64,000 nucleotides of DNA from Lineus longissimus (Eukaryota; Nemertea; Pilidiophora; Heteronemertea; Lineidae), in NCBI RefSeq assembly GCF_910592395.1, contig NC_088320.1, positions 2,108,001 to 2,172,000 of the forward strand, in the 5' to 3' direction. Below are positions 44,701 to 59,300 of the stretch, in pieces (within the stretch, counting starts at the first letter, position 1; the number at the start of each line of letters is the position of its first letter). A model generated the notes under the pieces. The model was not told where the DNA came from. It was given only the letters and a program-made list of their open reading frames with translations, and searched no databases. A program made the translations under genes and the position numbers.

Positions 44701-47700
44701 TTCAAGCAACCCCTTCACCAGTTACCAGTCGAGCAACGGTCCCCTCACGGCGAGTTGTCGCTACTTTTCGCTATCGTCGCTACTTTCTGCTGCGCCACTC
44801 CGCATCCAAGTCATGTCCGCCGTAGCAATACATTTACGAGTTCCATCAGATTAATCTGTGTTTTTTTCAACGACGAATTCTCGAATTTCTGTTGTGGAAC
44901 ACCAGTTGGTACTTCATCGAAGTCAAAGTTTCTCAGTGATATGGTTCTAATCAATACTGCTACAAGACTAGTATCAATTTGGGGACAGCTGAACTGGGAA
45001 CAATCAATATAACCCTCTGTCTAGACAGGAGGCAATCTTGTCTCTGATAACATAAAGGTATAAAGGGCATCCTTTTTCATTCCTTTAGGCAAGAAACCTG
45101 ATTTGTCAAGTTTTTTGTTGCAGCCTTATCGGGACACCGCCGGTCTGGCGATTGATCCTGACCGTGTCTGAAACTGGCGTTGATTTATATCAGATCTAAT
45201 ATAAGATTACACATTGGGTTTGAATTGAGACCCTTTTGGAATCCACACTCTCTGTATCGTTTAGGAAAGGGCATGCGCAAGCTTTCTCATGATTGATCTG
45301 TCACCCACAGCGGCGGTTCCAATGATGATATTGGGGCCAGACTCGTATTGGCTTGCGACATTATTAGAAAGATGTCAATGAATATTCTCTGTCTGCCTCA
45401 TGCTCCTCAGATTTCAAACATTCAGCCATCATACAAAACACTAATGTATATTTCTTTCAAAGGTTTTAGATAGGACCAAAAGTATACCTTACACCAATTA
45501 CTAGTTGAACGCGCCAGAGCTAACTTTTCACCACTAAACGTTGACTTCTATCTTGGCACGAGGTGGGCATGATGGAATGGTGTTCTATTCTGTAAATGGA
45601 AGCAGTCGCATTGTTTCGTTTTGGGTATTGCGTAATAGGTTCCAAAAGATTTGAATTTGGTTTGCTGCAAGTGGGAACACCAAGTGTTTTCAGAAACTAA
45701 TGTTATCTGGCCGGCCGACGTACAACGTTTTTTGCCACAACATGTGCTCTCCTTCACGTCGCCGTTGTGATCAAGTGCATCTGTCGCGGGAAACAAACTC
45801 ACAAAACTAATCGAGGACCTGCGCATAAAACATTGGACGCAGAAAAATTGAACGCTGCAGATAAATGATATCAGAACGAAGGATAAAAACTCTAATAATG
45901 AGAAAATATTGGATTTGTTTCTCTCTTCTCTTTTTTCATTTGATCCGTCGTCTGTGTTATGAATTGATACGCCGGGATGCCATCCGTAGTGTACGACTAC
46001 ATGCAAACTTGTTAGGTTAAATCAGACTTCATCTCTCTGGTGACACTGCTCCTAAAGACGACACTAACATACTCGCATGGGATTGCCTCATCACACCATG
46101 TTTACCATATATCCATACTAGGCGCATTCTATTACCCACGAGAACTCAACAGGGCGGTGGCGGCTAACGTGCCTACTCCACCGTGCCCTCGTACGATAAT
46201 ATTATAATCTTGGCACTAATTCATTTATGATAATATTGGCTGCAGCAAGAGAACGAAGAGTCCGAAGCTTATCTCGAGGGCCTTTCGTGTGTTTTGGCCG
46301 TTTTTCTATCAATAGAGGAAATGAACGTGTAACTGTCAAAATAATGACCTATTCATCAGTTTTCACGTTGAGGTCAGCGCCGCGGGCAAATTTACTTTCG
46401 GTCCCATTTGATATTTGCACCAGCAAGTATTTATCTACGGGAGTTCGGCAATCTAACCACCGCTCCATCGCGTTCCACCAAGATAACTGCATGAGAGTCC
46501 TACCATGCGACCACAAGCCCTATAGCGTGCATGTTGAAGTCAGTAAAGGTTACAGGTCCCCTCCTACTACCGTGGTGAATTAAGAAAGGTCCAATTTAAT
46601 GAAACCCTATCACCGCGGGTCCCGAGATCATTCGCGTATTATATAATTGGCCTACATGTCGCTGGGAGCTCAGGCGAGGAGCACCGGGCTTCAATTGCGT
46701 GGAAGGATGACGGGTTGTAATGGGGCTACCTGAAGGTTATGACGTTGATTGGTTACTCAAGACAGGGTTTGGTCTTGCCGACCTGCCGGCGGTGAAAGTC
46801 AATCCTAAAGTCTCCGCCTTGCAAGGAAGGAAGGGAGGATGGATACGCACAACGCCGGCACGGGTTGGGTCTGAATCTCCAGGCCAGGACTGTTTATCGA
46901 AGATTGAGAATGAAGGAGACGACGTGGAGAGGCCTAGTTATGTAAAATTGTGTTGTGGGACGAGTATACTATATAGCTTACTAAACGAAACAGTAAAAAC
47001 CCGGTCATAACAATCTAATATCGATTCAACATCATGAAAATGATCTCCTAACCTCAAACAAAACCCAATTTATTGACTCCGTAAAGTTGAAGGGCGTATT
47101 CGGTGAAGCCTTCCTTTGTTTTCCTTACCAAATATTCAGCAGCATCAAGGAATCCATAAAAAATATCATTCTAACACGATGTAATGTTGGCTCGACAGTG
47201 TTTTCCTATATGTTTAACCGATCAGCTGGTTGCCTCCACGTGCGATCAGCGCTGCCTGGAAATGATTCAAAGACATCGTTATCTGCCGACGAGAGCTTGT
47301 TCTCCAGTCGAGCTGACGATGTCTAAGAACGACTCACATGGATCCCATCGATTTGAAGGCTGCGATTGATTTCGATGCATTTGCTTGTGAGGAGAGGGAA
47401 TTCGTCACGGGCAGTTGAAGATATCATAAGAAATTTCATTACGAGTTTTACCAAGAACTGGCGAAGTCGATTTGGAAGACCTATTCGCTTTTTAACCACG
47501 TGGATTTCACATAGTAGAAGAATTGTGCTGCTAGATAGGCAAACAGATAAATCAGGACCTAGCAGCTGCTTGATAACCTTTATGTAATGCCATCGTCCGG
47601 ACAACTCTGTTGCACAGAAATGCGTTGCACATCTGCTGTCTAACTCGTAATTGAAATGTGGCGCCAAGGCGAATTTGCAATAATCCTTATTGTTACGGTC

Positions 47701-49872
47701 GTCGATTCCATTTCAGTTACGATACCGGAAAAATATCTCATGATTCACTTTGCATTTTATTCTTAGGATTATTGGACGGAATCGACCAAGAGTCACCGGG
47801 TTCGCCAAAACAAGGTTGGGCTAGATTTATCGTTATTTATATTGACTTGCTCGGTGCTATACCGTCAGCAACTGAACGAAGAACAGCTTACCAGTGTCGG
47901 CATTTGGGTTCTAACGATCAGAATAAATGTTAGGCGAGCGGTTCTTATCTGCAGCCATGTGTTGTGTTTCTGATCGGAAGGGGCATTCAGGTCGTATATG
48001 AGCCAGAGGAAAAGCCCAGAAAGATCATTGGATACAGATATTTGAGAACGATCGCCTCTTTGGACTGGAGCTTGCTTTTCAATCTTAGGACATTGGAGAC
48101 CGGGGTTCGCCACCAAGTCGTTGGCGAGATATTGAGCAATCTCTGAGGAAAAGCTTCACGTATATGTTTTCGTTGGAGACATTTTTTGGGGTATGGTGTA
48201 TACGGAAAGGAATCTGACAAAGTTAGAGTGAAAGGCAATAAGACAAAGTAGAGTTAAGGCTGACGATACCAGATTTAGTCCCTCTGTGGCCGTCGAATAA
48301 GGAATTCATCCTACAAAACACAATCGGAAATGTTGTTGTTACATCGAGATAAACTCTTGTATAATCATCTGATTTAGTTAAAAGTAACTATCTTAGCACT
48401 AATTCTTTATCGGAATGATCGACATATAGAGGAACTTGTATGGTACATTGAGCTTAAACATGATGACTGATCCTAACGAGTTGTTAAGTGACCTGACTAA
48501 GATGAAACTGAAGATAGTGACTCACTGATCAGATTGGGCTAGGACCATAAATGGTTATCAAAATAAACTATGATAGACGCTAGGGTAGTTCATATCAGGA
48601 ACACGAGATAAACTATTTTGCATAACAAAACCTAAAGGAACGAACGCCAACTCTCGATGGAACTGTTGACGAGTAGATATCAATATATTTCGGAGGCGAG
48701 CGTACTGACTTGAAAGGAAGACACTTTAAACTGTGCTGTCGTTGCTATTGGGCAAGTTATATAATTCATACCCAAGAAGTGGACTGACAGTAGACTCAAC
48801 ACTCAGTTAGAAAATCACTGGATTTCTACGGAATAGGATAAAACGATATCGTTTTGTTCATTGAAGCCGTAAAAAGGTAAGTCAGTATTTTCTCTGCGTC
48901 CTGAGATATCATCCGTAAAACACGATTTCTTTTTTCAGTTTTAGTAATCGTAGTTATGGTAACTTTCTTTCCATTTTATGCGTTAGTCATTGAGTCACGA
49001 TGTAAGTTGTTATCACTTGTTGGTGGGTGTATGAAAGTACAAACGGAAACTGCCGGTTTCCTTCTGATCGCGAGGGTCATGGAATAACTGGGGTCGGAGG
49101 CCTGTTGTCAGCCTGCGGGATGTCCTTGTCCGGGCCCTCCGTGTGGAACTGGTGCTAAATCTAGTCGCTGGCTGATAATTTCGTACTAATGACTTAGACA
49201 TTGGGCTCTTTGAAGTAACAACATGGTACCTGACTTTCCTTGATTTTCTATCGCAAGCAGCAATTAGAGTCGTTGATTACAATGTACAGTTTCGGTGATT
49301 AAAGCTACATTTGTATTTTTCTCCGGACGTTTGGTGACTTGATACGGACTGTTCTTGTTTGAGTTGTATTGGTATTCAAAAGCCATTCGCTTTGTTCACC
49401 GGACTGTGATCAGTATCATGGGTTCTAGACATACAAATTGGCTTCTCGAAAAAAAACCTTTGGAGAACGGACGGTTGGAAAAAAATGTGTCATCTTGCGG
49501 AAAACCCTTTGAGTTCGCTGATAAGAATACTGAGGCAGGAACATTAATATTCCACTGCTCCCATAGAATGTATCTGCTAGTTGTAATAACCTCGTACTGC
49601 CAAATAGGAATCTTCATTGCGCCGCACCACGGTGACGGTGCCCATGGGAAATACATTTGAAATCCGTGTAATTTTAACTTCAGTTGTCAGATTTGCATTT
49701 TCGAATGAGTTTAAACTTAAACCGTGTTCATCTACGTGTACATGTAGCAGTTAGGCATTAAAACCTTCTTCTTCGATAACTTCATGCGACCATAATGGAT
49801 CCGGATCATCCTCTACCTTCCAAATCTCATTTACTATTGTCTAAATTGCGTTCGTGATGAAATCATTTTTTT
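41753..49872. other. Gene-poor stretch
   Basis: AT-rich sequence with only short, unrelated open frames. Contains a tRNA-derived SINE (44130-44370). Around 46.7-47.0 kb a 96-codon open frame (MGLPEGYDVDWLLKTGFGL) resembles degraded repeat rather than a gene. No exon chain with matched splice phases found. Confidence 0.5.
44130..44370 (+). mobile_element. tRNA-derived SINE (different from the METAP1D copy)
   Basis: B box GGTTCGACTCC at 44173-44183 sits in a T-arm-like hairpin (GGGGTTCGACTCCCGG). A possible A box (TGGTAAATTCG) lies about 30 bases upstream. A body of about 180 bases follows, ending near AAAATAATAACT. Boundaries are approximate. Confidence 0.6.
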
Positions 49873-50365
49873 ATGCACGATTCTTATTATAATGTCCTGG
49901 ATTTTAATGCACGTTTTTATATAACCCCGGCTGTAAGGGGCGACGGTTTACGACTGGCGCAGCCGAGATTCCACTCGGAGACGTTCGGTGCCTCATACTG
50001 GGTGAGGACACCGAAGCTGTGGAACAGCCTCCCGGTCCAATTACATAATTTGAAAAAAATGCATTTTAAATCGTCCCTTAATGTTTATTATTTTGACAGG
50101 TTGGATCGTTTGGATGTCGACGACATGTGCACTTTCGTCACTTTCTGCCGTTGTGCAAACTGTCGGCCCACTTAGTGCGCATGTCGCCGGCACCCCGACG
50201 ACACAACTCATATTATCTGGTGCCATATAATAGGTCTCGACCTACATGGTTACCAGTGTAATGCATGTACGTTTTATTTTGTTCATAATCCAATGTCTTG
50301 TCATGTTATATCAAATATTGTACATGTATTTTACACGAATAAATAAATAAATAAAAATAAAATAT
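49873..50365 (+). mobile_element. Non-LTR retrotransposon 3' end (truncated)
   Basis: Open frame with RLAQPRFHSETFGASYWVRT, PKLWNSLPVQL and LKKMHFKSSLNVYYFD, the conserved C-terminal pattern (arrayed R-T-P-K-LWNSLP then FKxxL) of LINE reverse-transcriptase proteins. A stop and short 3' UTR lead to an AATAAATAAATAAATA-rich tail at about 50337-50362. A different family from the LINE tails at 9444 and 22975. Confidence 0.8.
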
Positions 50366-53300
50366 GACAAAAAACTGTTGATTAATCTCGTTTGGTGTTT
50401 GTCTCAGCGTATCCAGTCTAAATCACCAACGTGTCTTAATGGGCGGAGGCAACGGAGGCAACACCACTGGAAGTTGAGTATGTAATTCTGAGACTGTCCC
50501 CAAACCAATAACTGGATGTTTTTACGCACATGTTATGTTGATTGTATTTTGTACGAACTAATGTTATTGCTCTGTCAGAGCCCATGCTCAATAATGAAAT
50601 TGGTGACAAAACGAGATTCACTTTCTGTCAATCAATCAATTTCATGGCACTTTTAGGAAAAAAGTACATAAAAGCTTGCTACAATTACTACATTTAAAAG
50701 GAAATGATACCGAGATAGTGGTCCTTGGTCGTCTAATCAAGACTGCTGGGGCGAAGCTGAATTATTCAGGTTTCATCCGTGAGGAATATATGTACATGCA
50801 CGTCGACCCAAGGTGTTAGTTGATCAATCGAAGCAGCTGCTCCTTTGCGGGGTGCTTAAAGCGCTATAATGTGTCCATAATCACACCGGTTGGACGAGAT
50901 CCTCGCTTACGGTCACTGTGACCATGAACATATGTGGATAATCCCTTAAACATCACCCGTAAATGTCTAAGAGCATAACTCAATAAGGCTGAAGCATCAC
51001 CGAGAAAGAGATAAGCTACTTTTCTAACATTCAGGCAGATCACGAACTGTGATTTCGCAGCATGATGGTTGTGAGTCGTCGCATCATGACATTTTTTTAT
51101 ACCTGTCCTTGCGTAATATGAGACATTACAGTGGTCGTAAATGAAACTTTCATGAAAATCTCGCATGGTAAAGTTTCCATGCAAACTTGATGTGAGTGAG
51201 GTTTCTGTCTTACACTTGTACTGCTCCATATATCGGCAGCTTTCGATACTATAAGCCACGAAATACGTATTTATTTCACAAGCTGAGGTCAGACTGGGCG
51301 TCAGGTCCACGGCCGTGAATTGGTTCCGAACGTACCTCATGACCGATATTTCCATTTTCTGATATGCCGTTTCGCATTAAGCGAAGCAACGATATAAAAA
51401 TGTATTTGGTGACAATGTGTCTGCACTCAGCAAACCGCTCCAAAGGCCCCGAACAGATTCCCATTTCCTGATAGGCCTTTTCGTAAAAGAGAAGCATTCT
51501 CTGGCGACAAGGCCCAGTAACCAGAGCGCCGCGACCATAAAAATAATCTTTGTGTTCTTCAACTGGCTGATTCGCATCCGCTTTGACGAGTTGATATTCC
51601 GAAACACGCCAACCAAGCATGTTTTTTCCCCGATGATATTAATGCGCCGTAGACGGATTGGCGCTGATGTGTTTTATTGAGATTAATAACGCGCGTTCGT
51701 TCTATTTGTTCTCGCGAATATACGTCCTATAAATTTCTATATTGTTTGTCAGGTTTAGGTCCAGTATTGTTTTGCATGTTGGATTATTCGTTTGCCATAT
51801 CCGCGAAAATTCACGTTATTTTTATAACGTTTACGCTATATGTTAGTCTCAATAAAAACGTTCAATTAAACTTTTTCAGTTACATGTAATCCTTTAAAAT
51901 TTGTCACATTACGATGAACGACTCAGTTAAGTTCCAGCAAACGTGGTTTTGATGAAGCAAGCTGAGACCAGTCCGATACGTCTGCAGACCCTCCCTCAGA
52001 GATCACTCCAGCTAGTTTGTAAACATGGGTCACACTTACCAGTGACCGCACGAGAATCTGGGGGACCATTAGCTATAGATGCGGGGTCTACCGCAGACAA
52101 ATGGGCAAATGATGGTTATGACAGTCATGCTAGTGCTTGTCATTACATTTGTCATCCTCGCACGAAAAGTGTCAGACAGGTGGCTCATTTGTTGTGATTT
52201 TTTCAATATGACCAATCTGGATGTTCGGGAGGAGTAACCATTTTAAGGCGTGGCATGAAAGCAATCAGACTAGGTACGATTGCATCCTTCTCTCAGTTAC
52301 TTGCGACGACCATCGATATCCCATTTAGTCAGCTAGTCAGCTAACCAATCCCGAGAAAACATGCACAGGAATCCTTATTAGTCAGGGAACCACGGACGGC
52401 GGCGAGTTGTCGTCAAATTAGTAGAGCAGCAAAGTGCCCCTCGAAACTCCCCGATTTTACTACGCCAGGAGATACCATCAGCGAAGCTAGCTCAGAGAGT
52501 TTTACCAAGATTGCTAGATTTAGCTAAATATTACCGATTGTCAACTTGTAACGAAAATTGAAAGAGAACATTGAGAATTTATCGTTCGTTGGAATCAACA
52601 AGGACACTGCGCCTTTGTGTGAATACTTTAGAAATGACGCGGGTTATGACGAGAGCGCGGTCAAGATCCCAGACAATGCGCGGGTATGTGAGTCGGCTGG
52701 TGTCCAAGCTAAATATACGTCGCTTTGGAGAAAAAGCGCGTCTTCTGGGATCCTTGCCTAACTGGTCACTATAAAACTTGTGTCTGGCGTAGTAATTTAC
52801 TTCTGCCCCTGGAGAATCGTTTCGATGAAGATCATACATCGGGTCAACAGACATACATATATTTGATCGATTGGAGGAAATGTGAACTGCTGATCGTCAA
52901 CAACTTGCCCCCTAATGACCTTGAAACATAAACTCTGATTATCCCCTTGGCTCTGAGATCGTAAATCCTTGTAAGGGCCATTTCCCACAGTTTGCATGCA
53001 TGGCAGCAGAAGTGGGACAGTTTGGCTGCCGGTGGGCATTTAGGTCAATAAATCTTTCCTGTACAACCTTCTTTCTACTTCTCGACAAACCGGCCAAGGG
53101 TGTCTTATTGGATGTCAATAACTAGCAAAAAATAAACTGACCAAGCCTTCTGTTTTGTGGACTTAACCCGGACAAGAACAACATGTAAAATTATAACGGA
53201 AACAGATTTTTGTTCGGTTCATTTCAACCTGACAGGATACCCGTGTGTTTTTTTCAAGTTTTACAATACGGGACATAGGCTTCATCTGTATAATTTTGTC

Positions 53301-56300
53301 AGTGACACTGTCAAGGAAATACACAAGACGATGCTGCTAACTCTTTTTTCAGGAATAACATGAATGTCTAGGCCAGGGCCTATGGCAGGATTGATAGGAA
53401 TCGGCACTCTTGTTATTTCAAGAACTGGCTTTCATCTTGGTTTCACCTGTCAGGACAATTTTTCGCGCTATCACAATATAGACTGCCTGAAAGGCCAATG
53501 CGCGCCACTGATTGCATAGCCACCCTGGAGAATTCATATCCTGCACAAGACAACATCGGACCAAAGCAATCTTGAGTGAGGAACAATATCTATTCCTACT
53601 ACGAAGTATACAATTGTCTCTGCTCACGGGGGACATCGTCTATGCGCTGGTTATTTTGTAAAATCTTTGTCCTATTTCCCGGCTATGTTTGGTTTCTGTC
53701 AATGGATATTAACAGCCGCAAGTCCAAGTTACACAAGCAATATCATTGTCCAATAACAAGGTAGTGGGATGCCAAATCCCCCCCCCCCCCTCCGTAAACG
53801 CACTGAAGAATTGCACATCCTTATCCCCTGGTTTAGCCGCCAGATGCTGCCTTGCAAGAATATTGATTAGCGCTCTGGTCACCCACAACCGATAGTTAAG
53901 TTTCAATATGGCTTTTCAACGTCGTCATGATAAGAACTTCCAAACCGGTCAACTTGATTGACAATGTCAAGTCTTTGGCCAAATTGTGATTGACAGTTTC
54001 AAGCCATCGCTTGGTCAGTTGCTCCAAACATCTTGCAAACAGTGAATATATATCGCAGCTGTCAAACAAGTTCTGGAATAAGTGTCACAGTCAGATGATC
54101 GGAAATGTTTTTTGCACAATATAAAAACATGTACTGTCCAATACAATTAGATCATGAATAGTTGGTTCCAAACTAGTTTCATCTAATAATCTGGATTTCC
54201 GATTTCGTTTTGCCCTGTGCCACTCGCATAACACGCCAAAGGCAGCTGTTTTATGGCCATAATAGACACATGTATAGAACTTATCAAGCTTTTTGTTCTG
54301 ATGAAGAAGGAATTGTCACACAGGTGACTGGGTGTCACATTCGTGACGAATGTCACATCATATTCCACTCCAGCCGGAAAATCCTATCGCAGACATCTGA
54401 CAATGTTCCGTCAGAATATCGCGCCGCTTTTGTTGGAAGTGCGACGGGTTTCCGTGGTATTCAAATCGAGGATGTTCACTGACATCTTCGGTTGATAGAT
54501 TAGTAATACATGGAATAAGATTCATTGAATATAGAATGACAGGCTTTCACGTCTTCTGAGTTCAGTACTTGTTGTTATGCGTCGGAGGACTTTTGTTATT
54601 AGCAACCGTATCGTGTCTGAACGTAGCTTGAAGAGTGAGAAATCTCGAAAGTTGTTACGGAAAAAAGTATGTTTTGTATTACGACGCAGTTGAGTGTTTC
54701 TTCTGGTAACGTGCTCTCTGCATAATGAAACAGTGCATTACACAGAATTAAGAAATACTAAGAACTTTTGAAGTTCAGAAATCCACAACAACCTTCTTCT
54801 GTTCCAAAAGGGCGGCCGACATTTCGTGACTTGATCTGACAAAGTGATTTTATCTATTGATCCGCTGTAAGTTATCATCAGGACGAACAACGTGGTACCT
54901 AATTTTAAGCTCTAAACTGCTAAATATGAAGGAGACAAAGGCACGACAGGGCCATTAATCCTCTATTATTTACCGTAGGAACTTTCGTTGGTATTCCAGT
55001 CAAGCATATATGTGCCATTTCTCGATTGGTACATGTAGTCAAGCGAATCTAGTCATTCGCAAAATCTTCCAATTTAAAATACGTCTGCGAAAACCAGATA
55101 ACCGTAGAAACAATCGCAAAACGATACAGCTCCGATTGCTGTTCGTTTCTCCTGATATGCCATGGTTGAAAGAAAGGGTCATTCCAATCTCAGTTGATGG
55201 GCCGTCGTCACCTCACCAATGACCCAATACGCCCCTCATAGAATAAAGACGACCTCATTGACAAGTGAATGGCACGCTAAATGAAGCCCTCACATTCTGT
55301 CCAACATCGATGACAGACACTTGATTTATGCTCGAGTCCGATTAGCCGCTGGTTGTCGATACTTGTGTGTGTATGTCTTGATAAGTGCTTTTATCTTACT
55401 AAGACTAATGGCAGTAAGTTAATCAGAATGCTTGTTACATGTTCAAGGAGTTTATTAGTGGTATCCATCTTGCCTATCAGTCCATACGCCGTGGTGAGTA
55501 TTGAGCTTAGGGATAGTATTCATGTTGCCCCTTTCAATGACAGTGAGCTCTACGATAAACTAGGTATGCAGACTTGACTCCAAGAGAATCGACTCGAACT
55601 TTAGTACAAATCCGCCATTGCTGACATCTTTGGTACCAACCACTTTATCTTACATGTGTGTAAGTTTTCTAATAGCGTCGTTATCATGGCAGTTTCTATA
55701 AATTGCCGGCAGTTCCAATTATCGCGCAAGATTCGCTGACACCACTTTGGGCTGGTTGATGCAATCATGATCATTAGTTCCATCATTCTCCACAGTAGAC
55801 ACAAAGTTCAAGCATATTCACTGTGTCAGTGTAAGGCTCCATGTTGAATAACCTTGCTACAAACTTTCGCCTGAGAAGAGCCTAAGTGGCCCTTACGAGC
55901 CTTATGATAACGAAATGGCCTAGTGGATGCTATTTGGAGGCAATGGCGGCCAATTCAGGCAGGGATGCAACAACGCCAATATCAAAAAGAGTTCCGGAGG
56001 ATGTATTTCCATCGTTGGCAGAATTTTTCAGATCTGGTACACGTAAAAGGACACTCAGTCGCTGATCAAACTCGGGCAAAATTACTTCTAAATCTTTTAT
56101 AGAAGATATTTTTGACAGAAGTATCATATTCCTTCATCCCTGCAACATCCCCAAGGCGGAGCTTGCTTGCTTTTTATGATTACCAATTATCAAGAGTCCA
56201 GTAGAACGTCAATTTTTTGACCAAGTAAGAGAGAAAACTTATCATTTTCGGATGAAAACAACGCCAAGCAAAGAGTATCTAAATTGGGCAGAAGAGACAT

Positions 56301-59300
56301 CCTGCGCAGCGCTTTGATCGAAAGAGAACCATCTCTGTCTTTACTTTGGTTGCGGTAAAGCGATGCTTTTTCCGCGAACCTAATTCGATCTCTCAGTTTC
56401 TAGCGTAACACATTTTTCGTCCAGAATGGAATTATCAGAATGAAAAGCTCACTTTGTCTTCTTGATGGGAAGCCCTTTAATGCGACTTGGTGAAAACCTG
56501 GCTGTCATGTAATGCCGAAAAGTGTTCCGGGCTGTAATTACCAAGAGGCGTTCGTCATGTTGGGAAAAACATGCATGTCATACAAAAGGCTTGGGCGGTT
56601 GAGTTCTGGGGAGGGCGGTAGCAAAATAATTGTTTTCATAGTTTCGGGCTTTGAACAGCGACTATTTCCTGCAAATTCATGAACATGTTCTAGTGGTTTA
56701 CGGGCATTGAACGACTTTTTTTGACTTTTTTGGCTTTGAAGGATGATGATGTATTTACCATGCGTGTCTGTAGGCAAAGTCAAGTCCTTATTGTTGCTGT
56801 TGGTTTTATAGTTTTCGAATCAAGTAAAACATAGGCCTAGTAAATATGATTTTTTTAAAATCCACGCCTATCTGATTACATCAACCATATCAATAGGTTT
56901 ATTTTACGCAGTCATTCACAGTTTGAGTACTAATTTGCATAAACTCGTTTGGAAACCTTCCACAGATATTAAGATCAAGCAGTGCTATTCAATTTCTTCT
57001 CTGATATAATTGGAAGTTGCTTTTCGCTCTCTCTCATCCTGTCACCATATATTGACCGACATGACCTTGTATGACTGTATATTTTTATCATTTAAAAAAA
57101 AACTCAAAGCCAAAAAGAACCCCAAGCGAGTCAAACGCTCTCGTTTCTTTCTTTGATTTCTGTCAGTACTTACGAAGACATAAAACCCATCTCAAAGTCT
57201 TGTTATGAAAGAATCGATCAGCGTTCGCCAGAGCCTAATATTATTTCCATTCCTAACATAAGCTCTTCAAATGAATATCGCCGCCGGGGATCGCGCTCAA
57301 GAGCATCTTCAGGACCCATTGATCGCTTTGGAATGAAGAAATATGATTGCAACTCGTTCTGCAAAAGTCAGGGAAAGAAAAGAGAAAACACTGATGGATT
57401 CCGCGCGAACTTGAGCGAATTAGGCGGCAACTCAAAAAATTACGCTAGAGCTCAGCATGATAGGTGGCTTACCCTCACGGTGTTCATTGACTTTTGATCG
57501 CCTCGGGCCGTCAATAAATTCGTAAATTCTGAAAGCTAAGAGGTTGACGGAAAGGCTTCATTTCGTGGAGTAAAGGAGACATCAGCGAGAGATCATGGTC
57601 TTTATTTTGAGTTTCCATCTGTTTCAAGTGTGGGATAATTCAATCAGATGCCGATAGTAGCGTTCCTCTTTTCCAAAGTGCGTTGAACAGGCCCGTAGCT
57701 AGCATTTGTCTTTATACTGATATTGTTCCAGTACGCCACGATTCTCCAGCACTGCAGAATCATTTTTAACCTACACGACTCTACAACGTCACGGCGTCAT
57801 TAAAACACGGGCATTGGAGAGTTAAAGACCTGAAAACTAACCAAAAAGAATGTCGGTATCAGTTGGCGAGGTTATCCTTTAACACGATAAGCCGTTCGCA
57901 AAGTAGTCAGATTATTGGGAATTGTTGGCATTGTCTCTTTATCCTTCTGAGGTAGATCTCATTTTATCAGCAAAATATTTGCAGTTGATTTTTAAGATAA
58001 TCCTTCACTCTTACAAATGTGTGTTTGAAATAAGAGGTTGTGTGGGGTACATTTGAGCTCGAAATGAGAGAATGCTCCAACGCTTGTCAGCTGCACGCCT
58101 TGGTATAGCTTTTCTTCATCCATTTCTTCCGAAGGCATGATGAAAGAGTTCAAAAACAACTTAGTACATGTGGTAACTGGTCATCGTGATAACCGCTGAT
58201 GTTACAGGGATCAATGACCAAATTGTGGAAGTCCAAGCTGATGTATTGGGCGGCCTCAAAGCCAGGGCCTCTCTAGCTTTACATGTAGCTATTCCTGAAT
58301 GACAGGCCGTGAACAATATATGATCACTATCACAAAACGGGAACCGAATGTACGTTCACACCGGGTATGCATTGCTTGATGCCGAGATAACCTGCATGGT
58401 GCTGCAGGGTTAATTTGACGACAGGGAGAGACCTCTGACTAAAGCCGAAAGACCCGATTACGAATAGATACAGATTTATTTGACCATCTCATCTCGTTAA
58501 GCACAAGCTGTCCGTGACGAAACTCATACCGCCATAACACGGCTAAGGTCAAAACAAACTTTGCTGATAAATCTCCGAATCTGATGACCTGACTCACTCG
58601 TGTCCTCCGCTAGACGGGTCAGGTGCTTTAACAAACTAAGGCAATAAATCGAATGCTCTAATAAATTGTCTGATACTTGATATGTCCCCGCCAAGACATG
58701 TCGTTCGGGTTGACAAACTGATTGATGATCCTAACTGGCTTCACAAACCGTATCAGCACGGGTCAGATATTTACTCAAAGATAAATGGATTACATTGTAC
58801 ACCATATAAGTTCCATAAATACAGTAACCAATCTAAATACTTATACCTCGCGGCAAGTCGTTTGTAAGGCTCCACGTGTCTCGGGTTCTGTGTCCGTCCC
58901 AGTTGTACGTTTGGGTCCGTGCTTCAGTAAAACGTCCAAGATATCACGCATCGACCGTCAATCTTCCGCATCGAGGTCGCGATTTCCCTTCAACGATCTA
59001 ATCCCATGTACTGTTAATTTTGGACCTTTTGGAATAAGATGGTCTTCCGAATATTCAGCTGGATAAGCCGATATTTCTCGAAGAAAGACGGCTTACGACC
59101 AAAAGAAGCTACACAAGAGAGAAACCAGCTTATCAGTAAATACACTATAATACCATTATCGCTAATACCCGGTACAGCGTTAAGTGAGTGTCTTGTTTCC
59201 CTGTATCTCGCGTTTGAAGGCTTGCCATCAAATACAAGTAAAATGCCCTTTCGCCGAAATGTCTAGCCTTTTCAAACCACCGCTGACTTGTCAATTTGGT

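Noticed and set aside
45548-46006. 152-codon minus-strand open frame with many Cys and Phe
   Set aside because: No conserved pattern, signal peptide or splice partners; treated as chance.
46720-47010. 96-codon plus-strand frame starting MGLPEGYDVDW
   Set aside because: Shares short strings with other repeat-like segments (for example near 32010) and shows no domain; more likely degraded repeat.
50864-51355. 163-codon minus-strand open frame
   Set aside because: No family features, irregular composition, and overlaps a small local duplication; not supported as a gene.
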